10,406 bases of DNA, from NCBI GenBank assembly GCA_031423615.1, contig JANPFV010000070.1, forward strand, positions 1-10,406, read 5' to 3'. Shown here in pieces: positions 1 through 7,108 of the stretch. The notes under the pieces were generated by a model. It had not been told where the DNA came from and did not search any database. It saw nothing but the letters and a program-made list of their open reading frames with translations. The position numbers and the translations under genes are program-made. Each line of letters opens with the position of its first letter. Positions within the stretch are counted from its first letter, which is position 1. Origin of the DNA: JADLGJ01 sp031423615. Lineage in GTDB: Bacteria; Omnitrophota; Gorgyraeia; Zapsychrales; JANLHA01.

Positions 1-23
1 GATAAATTAATTGCTAAATTCAT
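1..23 (-). CDS. 5' end of a divergent gene leaving the window, product unknown
   Basis: Read on the minus strand, a GGGAGG Shine-Dalgarno sequence (33 to 28) is followed four bases later by ATG at 23-21. The frame then stays open to the window edge and gives MNLAINL. Only seven codons are visible, so no product can be named. The gene would be transcribed divergently from thiS. Its leader contains a perfect hairpin (39-53) directly before the ribosome site. The strong Shine-Dalgarno match is the main support; spacing is slightly short. It could still be a chance match. Confidence 0.4.
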
Positions 24-38
24 CTTGCCTCCCGTTTT

Positions 39-53
39 TCACCCATTGGGTGA
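39..53. repeat. Perfect short inverted repeat, TCACCC-ATT-GGGTGA
   Basis: Six-base arms (39-44 and 48-53) match perfectly around a three-base spacer. On the minus strand it lies just upstream of the GGGAGG ribosome site of the leftward gene. It could therefore be a leader hairpin or an operator half of the divergent region. No known protein site is recognised. Confidence 0.5.
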
Positions 54-54
54 T

Positions 55-85
55 GTTAATCGTTTATTCGCATAAACATTTTAAC
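55..85. repeat. Imperfect inverted repeat in the divergent intergenic region
   Basis: The inner arms GTTTAT (62-67) and ATAAAC (72-77) pair perfectly around TCGC. The outer arms GTTAA (55-59) and TTAAC (81-85) extend the symmetry after small internal loops. An A+T-rich dyad between two divergent genes is a reasonable operator candidate. It has no run of T typical of a terminator. The rest of the 24-220 intergenic stretch is T-rich and holds no gene I can support. Confidence 0.4.
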
Positions 86-168
86 GACGGGGGCATTCTT
101 TTTGTCCTCTTTTTTTAACTTTTTATTTAGGATTTAGGGTAAAAAGCAAACGGCCGCCCCCAGACTAT

Positions 169-197
169 TTGCATTTTGGATCCAATTCCTCTAAAAT
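169..197 (+). promoter_or_regulatory. Sigma-70-like promoter of the thiSGH operon
   Basis: TTGCAT (169-174) and TAAAAT (192-197) are separated by 17 bases. The -10 box matches five of six consensus bases and the -35 box three. Transcription would begin near 204, leaving a leader of only about 17 bases that carries the AGAGGA ribosome site (212-217) for thiS. Such a leader is too short for a TPP riboswitch, and no CUGAGA or CUGAUGA core motif is visible in bases 1-220. Confidence 0.55.
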
Positions 198-220
198 GAC
201 CATATTCTTACAGAGGACTT

Positions 221-424
221 ATGGCAAACTTTACATTAAACGGAAAAGATTTAGATTTGCAAAGTTCGACGACAATATCCCAGGTGGTCGAACAATTCTG
301 CAAAAATAACAAACCTATCATTGCGGAATTAAACGGCCAGATCATCAAATCCCATATATGGCCGCAAACCGCAATTAAAGAAGGCGACCATCTGGAATTA
401 ATCAGCATTGTCGGCGGAGGCTAA
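221..424 (+). CDS. thiS: Sulfur carrier protein ThiS
   Basis: ThiS is the small ubiquitin-like protein that carries sulfur as a C-terminal thiocarboxylate and gives it to the thiazole synthase ThiG in the cytoplasm. The product has 67 residues, the usual family size, and ends in VGGG; the C-terminal Gly-Gly is what ThiF adenylates. The fold signature is seen in the early beta strand (NFTLNGKDLDL), the helix around residues 19-28 and the strand HLELISIV before the tail. The ATG at 221 has an AGAGGA Shine-Dalgarno three bases upstream. The gene touches thiG: its TAA is followed at once by the thiG ATG. The activating enzyme ThiF is not in the window. Identification rests on the tail and on the thiG and thiH neighbours. 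Confidence 0.95.
   Translation: MANFTLNGKDLDLQSSTTISQVVEQFCKNNKPIIAELNGQIIKSHIWPQTAIKEGDHLELISIVGGG
416..420 (+). promoter_or_regulatory. thiG Shine-Dalgarno embedded in the ThiS Gly-Gly codons
   Basis: GGAGG is formed by the GGC GGA GGC codons for the essential C-terminal glycines of ThiS, four bases before the thiG ATG at 425. Coding and ribosome-binding roles coincide, so translation of the two genes is probably coupled. Confidence 0.75.
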
Positions 425-1234
425 ATGAATCCTGAAACAACTCTTAAAACCGAATCCATTCTTGATGAGCCACTGATGATCGCCGGAAAGTCATTTACAA
501 ACCGTTTTCTTTTAGGAACAGGAAAATTTAAAAATAAAACCGACTTAAAAGACAGTATCGAATTTTCTGGGACCCAGATCGTGACCGTGGCCTTACGCCG
601 CATTGATTTAGAACGGCACCAAGAAAATATTTTGGAATATATTCCCGCGAATATCACTTTACTGACCAATACGTCCGGCGCCCGCAATGCGCAAGAAGCC
701 ATCCGCATTGCCCGAATAGCTCGCGAAGCCGGATATGGAGATTGGATTAAAATTGAAGTGATTAATGACAGCAAATATCTTTTACCTGACAACCAAGAAA
801 CAATTAAAGCGACGGAAGTTTTGGCCAAGGAAGGTTTTATCGTTCTTCCCTACGTTTCGCCTGATCTTTATGTGGCCCGGGATCTTGTCAAAGCTGGTGC
901 CGCCGCCGTCATGCCGCTCGGGTCGCTGATCGGCAGCAATCAAGGTTTGAAAGCCAAAGAGTTCATTAAGATTCTTATCGAAGAAATCGATATTCCGATT
1001 ATTGTCGACGCCGGCATTGGTACACCCTCACATGCGGCCCAAGCCATGGAAATAGGCGCTGACGCGGTATTGGCCAATACGGCCGTCGCTACAGCAGGAC
1101 ATCCTGCTCTTTTGGCAAAAGCTTTTTATCTCGCTGTCCAAGCAGGAAGATTGGGATATTTAAGTCAATTGCCACCACGACGAAATCTGGCCGTCGCCTC
1201 ATCGCCGCTAACAGGATTTCTTTATAACCAATAA
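425..1234 (+). CDS. thiG: Thiazole synthase ThiG
   Basis: ThiG is a TIM-barrel enzyme that condenses 1-deoxyxylulose 5-phosphate, dehydroglycine and the ThiS thiocarboxylate into the thiazole phosphate moiety of thiamine. The product has 269 residues, slightly longer than the usual 250-260, with about 15 extra residues before the family start (LMIAGKSFTNRFLLGTGKF). Visible family motifs are LLTNTSGARNAQEA (79-92), IKIEV with Lys109 as the expected Schiff-base lysine, the phosphate-binding region AAAVMPLGSLIGS, and IVDAGIGTPSHAAQAMEIGADAVLANTAVA. It begins one codon boundary after thiS, and its ribosome site lies inside the end of thiS. No defect is seen. Confidence is high because the full set of motifs is collinear. 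Confidence 0.97.
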   Translation: MNPETTLKTESILDEPLMIAGKSFTNRFLLGTGKFKNKTDLKDSIEFSGTQIVTVALRRIDLERHQENILEYIPANITLLTNTSGARNAQEAIRIARIAREAGYGDWIKIEVINDSKYLLPDNQETIKATEVLAKEGFIVLPYVSPDLYVARDLVKAGAAAVMPLGSLIGSNQGLKAKEFIKILIEEIDIPIIVDAGIGTPSHAAQAMEIGADAVLANTAVATAGHPALLAKAFYLAVQAGRLGYLSQLPPRRNLAVASSPLTGFLYNQ

Positions 1235-1317
1235 CTTTTATTCAGGAAACGCAGCCGGGTTCGTTGCCGTCAAGAAAACCTCTAACACTATTTTTAAATT
1301 AACCATCGACGACCTCT

Positions 1318-2403
1318 ATGCTGACGGCTCATCAAATTCAAGAAACTCTCAACAACCATGATCCCCTCTTCCTTGAGGAGTTGGCTCATAAATCCGCGAC
1401 TTTGACGCGGCAATATTTCGGACGGACCATGTCCCTTTTTGCACCATTGTATCTTTCTAATTATTGTTCCAGTCATTGCACCTACTGCGGATTTAACAGC
1501 CGCAATCGCATCCAACGCCTTAAACTGACCGCGGAACAAATGCAGGCCGAGATGAAACATGTCGCTAAAACCGGAATCAAGAATATTTTGCTTTTAACCG
1601 GAGAATCATACAAAGCCACTCCGCTGTCCTATTTGCGCGAAGCGGTGAGTATCGCCAAACAATATTTCACGGGCATCAGTCTTGAAGTCCATCCCATGGA
1701 AACTCATGAATACGCCGAACTGTTTAAAGAAGGCGTTGACGGAATCACAGTTTATCAAGAAACATACGACCGAAAGCGTTATAAGGAAGTCCACATTTCC
1801 GGCAAAAAAAGCGATTACGATTTTCGTTACGGCACACCACAACGCGCGGCGCAAGCGGGCATTCGTCATGTGGCCATAGGAATTTTATTGGGGTTAAGCG
1901 ATGTCGCGCAAGATCTCTTCGGTCTCTACGCTCATTTAAGACATTTGGAAAAAAATCATCCCGGCGTTGAATACAGCGTGTCCTTCCCGCGCTTGCGCAC
2001 CATCAAAGGCCGCAAATTTGCATTGTGTCATGTCAACGACCGCATGTTTATTAAAATCCTTTGTTTAACACGGATTCAATTTCCTCGTGTCGGAATCACT
2101 TTATCCACCCGAGAAACACCAGCTCTGCGGGATCATGCGTTGGAATTAGGATTTACACGGATGTCCGCGGGGTCCAACACCTCGGTGGGCGGCTATACAA
2201 TCAAAAAAGCCGACGAACAAGACCCGCAGTTTGATATTGAAGACTCTCGCACGGTGAGTGAAATCGTTCAACGGTTAAAAGAAAAAAACTTTGATCCGGT
2301 CTTTACGGACTGGCGGCCGATTGAAAACGATTTATCAATTGTTTCCAAACCACATGCCGCTTGCGGCTCTTCTGTTTCATCCGTCGACAAAACAAGCTTA
2401 TAA
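1318..2403 (+). CDS. thiH: 2-iminoacetate synthase ThiH (radical SAM tyrosine lyase)
   Basis: ThiH is a radical SAM enzyme that splits tyrosine to p-cresol and dehydroglycine, the glycine-derived substrate of ThiG; the chemistry needs an intact [4Fe-4S] cluster and suits anaerobic cells. The cluster motif CxxxCxxC is at Cys50, Cys54 and Cys57 in NYCSSHCTYCGF. Other family motifs are LLLTGES, VYQETY, YSVSFPRLR, LSTRET and MSAGSNTSVGGY. The protein has 361 residues and begins close to the radical SAM domain, about 25-30 residues shorter at the N terminus than E. coli ThiH. An in-frame TAA at 1300 blocks an upstream start, and no clear Shine-Dalgarno precedes the ATG. The 83-base gap from thiG is unusually wide for this operon. 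The function call is firm; the exact start is less so. Confidence 0.93.
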   Translation: MLTAHQIQETLNNHDPLFLEELAHKSATLTRQYFGRTMSLFAPLYLSNYCSSHCTYCGFNSRNRIQRLKLTAEQMQAEMKHVAKTGIKNILLLTGESYKATPLSYLREAVSIAKQYFTGISLEVHPMETHEYAELFKEGVDGITVYQETYDRKRYKEVHISGKKSDYDFRYGTPQRAAQAGIRHVAIGILLGLSDVAQDLFGLYAHLRHLEKNHPGVEYSVSFPRLRTIKGRKFALCHVNDRMFIKILCLTRIQFPRVGITLSTRETPALRDHALELGFTRMSAGSNTSVGGYTIKKADEQDPQFDIEDSRTVSEIVQRLKEKNFDPVFTDWRPIENDLSIVSKPHAACGSSVSSVDKTSL

Positions 2404-2444
2404 TCACTTTCGCACAAGGTTTAAGCCTTACCTTAATCTGCGCA

Positions 2445-2467
2445 TGACGCCACGCGTCACCTCTTTT
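2445..2467 (+). terminator. Candidate terminator after thiH
   Basis: TGACGC (2445-2450) and GCGTCA (2454-2459) form a perfect six-base stem with a three-base loop, followed by CCTCTTTT. It sits between the convergent thiH and VTT genes. On the plus strand the T-rich tail makes it a modest intrinsic terminator; on the minus strand no T run follows. The tail is short, so this is tentative. Confidence 0.4.
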
Positions 2468-3221
2468 ACGGTGATGATGGTGAAGGCCGTTTGAGATCGG
2501 ACAATTGACGTACCAGGGCGTTTCTCTTTACAATTGTCGCAATAAAAACCGCGGCGGTGATAATAATCACACTTCCAAGATAAACCCCATTTAAAATCAA
2601 GGCCGGCCGGTTCGTTTGAAAATATCGGATCATCGCCGGAAAATCTTTTAAGACCGCTTCTCCCATTCCCGCAATTAAAAATTGCTGCCAAAAAATCCGT
2701 AGCGGCGATCCCAAGACCACCGCATAAAAATATTTCCGAAAAGAAAGCTTTGTTAATCCAAAGCCAACATCCATCAAACGGAAGGGGACAAGCGGATTGA
2801 TACGCAAAATAAACGCTGTCCAAAATCCCGCATCATCCGGGGAATATTTATCATTCTTTTTGAGATTGAATTTTTTCTCAATAAATTCGCGTCCCAGCTT
2901 ACGGCTGAAAATAAAAAGCATAGCGGCATTAAAAATTTCGGCGAGAAAAACAAAAAGCGTGCTCCAGTAAGGACCGAATAAAAGCGCACCGCTGATCCGA
3001 AAAAGATCTATTGTTCCGACCCACAAAAGCATGGTCAGCGCCACATAAATAAAAACAAAGACGGCGCCCGAAATCCATAGCGGATATTGAACCAGAGTTT
3101 CTTTTATCTGCTTGAGATCAATTGAGAGGATGTGGCCTAGAAATCCCATCCCTATAAGGAGGGCCACAAATAAAAGAAAATGCTGCGTGGGTTTTGAAAA
3201 AGCTGGTTTTACAACTTCCAT
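2466..3221 (-). CDS. TVP38/TMEM64-type (VTT/DedA domain) membrane protein
   Basis: The 251-residue product is an integral membrane protein. Hydrophobic segments lie at about 14-34, 48-70, 76-105, 133-147, 163-186 and 212-231. The central part matches the VTT (SNARE-associated/DedA) pattern: GALLFGPYWSTLFVFLAEI (78-96) with a following amphipathic SRKLGREFI, then ILRINPLVPFRLMDVGFGL (138-156) and the conserved glycine-rich exit segment. Members of this broad family are linked to membrane lipid scrambling or transport, but the substrate of this one cannot be told. The start overlaps the end of the TPR gene by 13 bases and has no visible Shine-Dalgarno, so it is probably translated by coupling as the last gene of the mnmG operon. 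The family call is fairly sure; the biological role is unknown. Confidence 0.82.
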   Translation of the reverse strand: MEVVKPAFSKPTQHFLLFVALLIGMGFLGHILSIDLKQIKETLVQYPLWISGAVFVFIYVALTMLLWVGTIDLFRISGALLFGPYWSTLFVFLAEIFNAAMLFIFSRKLGREFIEKKFNLKKNDKYSPDDAGFWTAFILRINPLVPFRLMDVGFGLTKLSFRKYFYAVVLGSPLRIFWQQFLIAGMGEAVLKDFPAMIRYFQTNRPALILNGVYLGSVIIITAAVFIATIVKRNALVRQLSDLKRPSPSSP

Positions 3222-3964
3222 AACATACGCTTGGCTTTATTGATCCAATGACGATTACGGACTTTATGAAAAGCGGGCAAACCGCGGGCGTCTTCTAACA
3301 CAATTTCTAAATGCTTTCTGGCTTCAGCTTTTTGCCCCTCTACTTTAAGAATTTCAGCTAAAATCACTCGCGCTTCCGAACTCCCATGACGCTGCAGATG
3401 TTGGATCAGATGGGCCTTGGCACCTGCATAATCTTTCATAGCATGAAGAACCCGTCCCAAAGCCATGGATCCTTCACCAAACTTAAATTTCTGTTCTCGT
3501 CGGATAATTTCTTCCAATTTTTCTTTTGCCGCGGGGAATAATTTTAGTTCATACTCAACCAGGCTGGCTCCCCACAACGCTTGCAAATCATGCGGGTCCT
3601 TTTCTAACGCTTTATCGAAAGCGGTTTTGGCTTTACGGTAATCTTTATTTTCCAGCAATAATTCCCCCAAATTAATATTCTGGGCGGCGTTGCCGATATT
3701 ACAAGTATTGTATTCCGCTTGCTGAAGCAAGTGGCGATTGGTCCATTTCTTTAAAAAAGGCATGTCTTGAAAACGGTATTGCGGCAATTTCCGTATGATA
3801 AAGTACAAGAAGGCCCCGGGGAAATTCAGAATGATCATAATCCACAACCACAGCCCGCGATCAGGCTCGTTTTTGATGCAATCAAACAGCATCCAAAGCC
3901 AGAAAATCGGCAGAACCATTCCCCAGGGCCATAACAATTGTGTCATCCCCATCAATGAATACAT
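3209..3964 (-). CDS. Membrane-anchored TPR protein with PLDc_N-like N terminus
   Basis: The product has 251 residues. Residues 10-58 hold two hydrophobic helices (LWPWGMVLPIFWLWMLFDCI and LWLWIMIILNFPGAFLYFII) joined by a short charged turn, the layout of the PLDc_N domain that is found at the N terminus of some phospholipase-D proteins and alone as a membrane anchor. Residues about 93-227 form three to four tetratricopeptide repeats, with typical pieces such as NLGELLLENKDYRKAKTAFD and ALGRVLHAMKDYAGAKAHL. TPR arrays bind other proteins, so a scaffold role at the membrane is likely. The ATG at 3964 has an AAAGGA site six bases upstream and lies 24 bases after cysK. No catalytic domain is present, so it is not a phospholipase. 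The partner is unknown; the downstream VTT protein is one candidate by operon position. Confidence 0.75.
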   Translation of the reverse strand: MYSLMGMTQLLWPWGMVLPIFWLWMLFDCIKNEPDRGLWLWIMIILNFPGAFLYFIIRKLPQYRFQDMPFLKKWTNRHLLQQAEYNTCNIGNAAQNINLGELLLENKDYRKAKTAFDKALEKDPHDLQALWGASLVEYELKLFPAAKEKLEEIIRREQKFKFGEGSMALGRVLHAMKDYAGAKAHLIQHLQRHGSSEARVILAEILKVEGQKAEARKHLEIVLEDARGLPAFHKVRNRHWINKAKRMLWKL

Positions 3965-3988
3965 GATTGTCCTTTTTCAAAACCTGCC

Positions 3989-4921
3989 TTACCCACGGAA
4001 TTCCGCAAAAAGATCGGTACTCAAATAACGTTCACCCGTCGACGGAATGATCGCAACAATCAACTTGCCCTTGTTCTCGGGCCGACGGGCCACTTGTAAG
4101 GCCGCGCATACCGCCGCGCCGGAAGAAATTCCGGCTAGAATGCCTTCTTGGCGCATTAACATTTTCGCATGGCTGAAGGCCTCTTCATTATCAATCTGGA
4201 TAATCTCATCGATCATTTTAGTATTCAAAATCGACGGAACAAAACCCGCACCAATCCCCTGAATTTTGTGGGGACCCGGAGCCCCGCCGGATAAAACCGG
4301 AGACCCTTTGGGTTCAACAGCAACGGTCTTAAAAGATGGCTTGCGTTTCTTAATCACTTCACCAACTCCCGTGATTGTCCCCCCCGTCCCGATACCGGAA
4401 ATTAAAATATCGACTTTACCGTCGGTATCATTCCAAATTTCTTCCGCGGTGGTTTTGCGATGGATTTCTGGATTGGCCGGATTATCAAATTGCTGGGGCA
4501 TAAAATAATTGCTGTCACTGTCGGCGAGTTCTTTAGCTTTTTTGATGGCCCCTTTCATTCCTTCGGAACCAGGAGTCAAAACCAGATTCGCACCCAAGGC
4601 GCGCAAAAGCGCACGGCGTTCCAAGCTCATGGTTTCCGGCATGGTTAAAGTCAACTTGTAACCTTTAACAGCGCAAACAAAAGCGAGGGCAATGCCCGTA
4701 TTCCCCGACGTGGGTTCAACAATCACGGTGTTCTTATCGATTTTGCCGGCCTTTTCTGCCGCATCAATCATGGCAAAACCGATACGGTCTTTGACCGAGC
4801 CTAAGGGATTAAAATATTCCAATTTCAAAACAATGTCGGCATAACAATCTTTATTGATTTTATTAAGACGAACCAGCGGAGTCTTCCCGATGAGTTCGAT
4901 GATATCTTTGGCGATTTTCAT
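3989..4921 (-). CDS. cysK: Cysteine synthase A (O-acetylserine sulfhydrylase)
   Basis: CysK is a cytosolic pyridoxal-phosphate enzyme that makes cysteine from O-acetylserine and sulfide. The 310-residue product has the full family length. The PLP lysine is Lys44 in NPLGSVKDR, the substrate loop TSGNTG is at 71-76, the cofactor-phosphate loop GIGTGGT at 176-182, and the C-terminal PSTGERYLST holds the serine that contacts the PLP ring nitrogen. The ATG at 4921 has a strong GGAGGAG site and follows mnmG after 17 bases. A cystathionine beta-synthase or CysM role cannot be excluded by sequence reading alone, but the length without a CBS domain and the motif set fit CysK best. Cysteine is also the sulfur source for ThiS and for tRNA thiolation, so its place near these genes is sensible, although no direct link is shown. 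Confidence 0.93.
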   Translation of the reverse strand: MKIAKDIIELIGKTPLVRLNKINKDCYADIVLKLEYFNPLGSVKDRIGFAMIDAAEKAGKIDKNTVIVEPTSGNTGIALAFVCAVKGYKLTLTMPETMSLERRALLRALGANLVLTPGSEGMKGAIKKAKELADSDSNYFMPQQFDNPANPEIHRKTTAEEIWNDTDGKVDILISGIGTGGTITGVGEVIKKRKPSFKTVAVEPKGSPVLSGGAPGPHKIQGIGAGFVPSILNTKMIDEIIQIDNEEAFSHAKMLMRQEGILAGISSGAAVCAALQVARRPENKGKLIVAIIPSTGERYLSTDLFAEFRG

Positions 4922-4938
4922 AATGTCTCCTCCAGCGA

Positions 4939-6843
4939 TTAAACGTTATCGTTTTGTCTTTGCGCTTTGCGCTCTAAACTCAATTTACGTAAATAAATCA
5001 TCAAAATCGTAATTGCCGCCGGTGTTACGCCGGATATGCGGTTCGCCTGCCCCAGCGTCAAGGGCGAAGCGGCCTTCAGCTTTTGCTGGATTTCGTTGGA
5101 AAGCCCAGGCAAATTGATGTAATTGAAATCTTTGGGGATACTGATGTTCTCGATATGGCGAAATCGCGCGACACTTTTATACTGACGCTCGATGAATCCC
5201 TCATATTTGATTTCATATTCCACCGCGTCGATCACATCTTGCGGAAAATCTTTCAATTTTCCATCAAAAGGGGCGATCATGTGATATTTCACTTCCGGCC
5301 GCTTTAAAATTGCGCTCAATGTCGTCGGCTGTCTTAAAGGCGAACTGTTATTGTCGGCCAAAATCTTATCTAACTCGCCACCGGGAAGAATACGGGTATG
5401 ATGCAAATGTTTTACTTCCGCGTCGATTGATTCATATTTCTTTAGGGTCTTGTCATGATCTTTGTCGCTTAACAAACCGAAATGATGACCATACGCAGCC
5501 ATCCGGCGGTCGGCATTGTCTTCTCTAATAATAAGACGATATTCCACACGTGAGGTAAACATGCGATACGGTTCTTCCGTGCCTTTGGTTGTTAGATCAT
5601 CAATCAAAACACCCAAATACGCTTCATCACGGCGCAAAATAAACGGCGCTTCACCCTTGACTTTCAAAGCGGCATTGATGCCGGCGACAATGCCTTGGCC
5701 GCCGGCTTCTTCATAGCCGGTTGTGCCGTTGATTTGTCCGGCGAGAAAAAGGCCTTGAACTTTTTTCGTTTCCAATGTGGGCCATAATTCCGTCGGGGGA
5801 ATAACGCCGTGTTCAATGGAATATCCCGCACGAACAATTTTTGCATTCTTGAGGCCGGTGATGGAATGGACCATTTCTTCCTGTATCTGCAGAGGCAAGC
5901 CGGTTGAAATCCCGTTAGGATAATATTCATCGGTATCCAATCCTTCGGGTTCGAGAAAAACATGGTGGCTTTCTCGTTCGCCGAATCTTTTAATCTTGTC
6001 TTCAATTGACGGACAATAACGGACACCGGTGGCATTGATCTGCCCGGAATACATGGGAGACAAATGCATATTACGACGAATAATATCATGCGTCATATTA
6101 TTGGTATGCGTAATGTGGCAAGGAACAAGTTTTTGTGATTGAGGAATTTCCGCAGTGCGAAAAGAAAAAGGGATCGGCCGTTCATCGGAATACTGCGCTT
6201 CCAATTGCGAAAAATCGATCGTCTTACCATCAATCCGCGGCGGGGTTCCGGTCTTAAAAAAAACAACCGGAAAACCGAGATCACGAATATTATCAGCCAA
6301 ACGGACCGAAGCCGGTTCGCCGATCCGCCCGCCGGACGTGATTTGCGTTCCCATGTGAATACGACCCTTTAAAAATGTTCCTGTCGTGATCACCACGGTC
6401 TCAGTCTTGATCGTAAGCCCAGCGGCGGTTTTAATACCCAAAACCTTTCCATCTTTAACCACAATTTCGCTGACTTCGTCGGGAATAACGGTCAAGTTTT
6501 CTTGATTCAAAACGACCGACTGGATATAAAGTTTATACCGTGTGCGGTCAGACTGGCAACGCGATGAACGAACGGCCTGGCCTTTCGAGGCATTGAGCTG
6601 GCGAAACTGGATACCGGTGCGGTCCGCGGCCAAACCCATTTCCCCGCCGAGACCGTCGATCTCTTTAACAATCTGGCCTTTACCGACGCCGCCGATGGCG
6701 GGATTACAACTCATCTGGCCTATCGTGTCGATAAAAAGGCTGACCATGGCGGTTTGAAGCCCCATGCGAGCCGAAGCCAAAGCGGCTTCCACTCCGGCAT
6801 GACCTCCTCCGATCACCACACATTGAAATTCAAAATTTTTCAT
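4939..6843 (-). CDS. mnmG: tRNA uridine-5-carboxymethylaminomethyl modification enzyme MnmG (GidA)
   Basis: MnmG is an FAD protein that works with the GTPase MnmE to modify the wobble uridine (U34) of several tRNAs, using a methylene-folate carbon. The 634-residue product is full length. The dinucleotide-binding GGGHAG is at 12-17, SCNPAIGGVGKG follows with Cys46, and a second conserved cysteine is Cys275 in GVRYCPSIED. Also seen are LNASKGQAVRSSR, GTFLKGRIHMG, GYEEAGGQGIVAGINAAL, SRVEYRLIIREDNAD and the C-terminal PLTLGQANRISGVTPAAI used for tRNA and MnmE contact. The ATG overlaps the stop of an upstream 56-residue gene as ATGA and has only a weak ribosome site, which points to translational coupling. 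Neither mnmE nor rsmG is in the window. Confidence 0.97.
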   Translation of the reverse strand: MKNFEFQCVVIGGGHAGVEAALASARMGLQTAMVSLFIDTIGQMSCNPAIGGVGKGQIVKEIDGLGGEMGLAADRTGIQFRQLNASKGQAVRSSRCQSDRTRYKLYIQSVVLNQENLTVIPDEVSEIVVKDGKVLGIKTAAGLTIKTETVVITTGTFLKGRIHMGTQITSGGRIGEPASVRLADNIRDLGFPVVFFKTGTPPRIDGKTIDFSQLEAQYSDERPIPFSFRTAEIPQSQKLVPCHITHTNNMTHDIIRRNMHLSPMYSGQINATGVRYCPSIEDKIKRFGERESHHVFLEPEGLDTDEYYPNGISTGLPLQIQEEMVHSITGLKNAKIVRAGYSIEHGVIPPTELWPTLETKKVQGLFLAGQINGTTGYEEAGGQGIVAGINAALKVKGEAPFILRRDEAYLGVLIDDLTTKGTEEPYRMFTSRVEYRLIIREDNADRRMAAYGHHFGLLSDKDHDKTLKKYESIDAEVKHLHHTRILPGGELDKILADNNSSPLRQPTTLSAILKRPEVKYHMIAPFDGKLKDFPQDVIDAVEYEIKYEGFIERQYKSVARFRHIENISIPKDFNYINLPGLSNEIQQKLKAASPLTLGQANRISGVTPAAITILMIYLRKLSLERKAQRQNDNV

Positions 6844-7010
6844 TTTTTCTTTACCGTCGCAAAAATAGAATTGAGGATTGAAAAAAACAATAAAATCCCA
6901 GCCAACACATTGAGATCTTCATATTGAAAATTCGTAAAGGTCGTCGCTAAAACTATAACAATGGTTGCTGTCCAAAGAAAATACAGGAGAACTGAGAAGA
7001 AACGTTCCAC
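6840..7010 (-). CDS. Small two-helix membrane protein, 56 residues, coupled to mnmG
   Basis: Reading the minus strand from a GTG at 7010, an open frame of 56 codons ends with TGA at 6842-6840, which overlaps the mnmG ATG as ATGA. A near-perfect ribosome site, GGAGG (7020-7016), lies five bases before the GTG, and the promoter at 7039-7067 would start transcripts about 22 bases upstream of it. The product begins MERFFSVLLYFLWTATIV, has a hydrophobic helix at about 5-24, a polar turn (TNFQYEDLN), a second helix at about 34-51 and a basic KKK tail. This is the form of a small inner-membrane protein. I do not recognise a family and assign no function. Support is the ribosome site, the promoter, the hydrophobic pattern and the coupling. 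It is the first gene of the mnmG operon. Confidence 0.75.
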   Translation of the reverse strand: MERFFSVLLYFLWTATIVIVLATTFTNFQYEDLNVLAGILLFFSILNSIFATVKKK

Positions 7011-7038
7011 ACCTTCCTCCTTTTTGACTTAAGGCTAT

Positions 7039-7067
7039 AAATTACAGGGAAATCGGAATAATGTCAA
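7039..7067 (-). promoter_or_regulatory. Promoter of the small-protein/mnmG/cysK operon
   Basis: On the minus strand, TTGACA (7067-7062, a perfect -35 match) is followed after 17 bases by TAATTT (7044-7039), a weaker -10 box. Transcription would start near 7032 and give a leader of about 20 bases before the GTG at 7010. It lies just after the lacI gene, so the mnmG operon can be expressed apart from the lacI unit. No convincing terminator separates the two, and read-through is possible. Confidence 0.6.
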
Positions 7068-7108
7068 GGCTCAGCCAAGGTCGTCACCCAAAAACAAAAA
7101 CCCCTATT

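Noticed and set aside
88..161. Complementary GGGGGC (89-94) and GCCCCC (156-161)
   Set aside because: The six-base complement over about 60 bases is isolated, with no extension or conserved loop, so I treat it as chance.
1..220. TPP riboswitch ahead of thiS
   Set aside because: I looked for the conserved CUGAGA and CUGAUGA-type core elements and found none; the predicted leader is also too short.
421..828. Minus-strand open frame of 135 codons opposite thiG
   Set aside because: It is antisense to a certain thiG gene, with low-complexity composition and no ribosome site.
1233..1330. Alternative frame upstream of thiH that reads NFYSGNAAGFVAVKK and on to TIDDLY
   Set aside because: It could have been a frameshifted ThiH N terminus, but it has no start codon, no ribosome site and no clear similarity to the missing segment. 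The sequence change needed to join the frames is not supported.
5664..6089. Minus-strand open frame of 141 codons inside mnmG
   Set aside because: It lies wholly within a well-supported mnmG frame and has no recognisable domain; it is a shadow frame.
7068..7108. Terminator after the lacI gene
   Set aside because: The only stem (AAGGCT..AGCCAAGG area) is short, and no T run follows on the minus strand; the T-rich GTTTTTGTTTTT stretch lacks a preceding stem.
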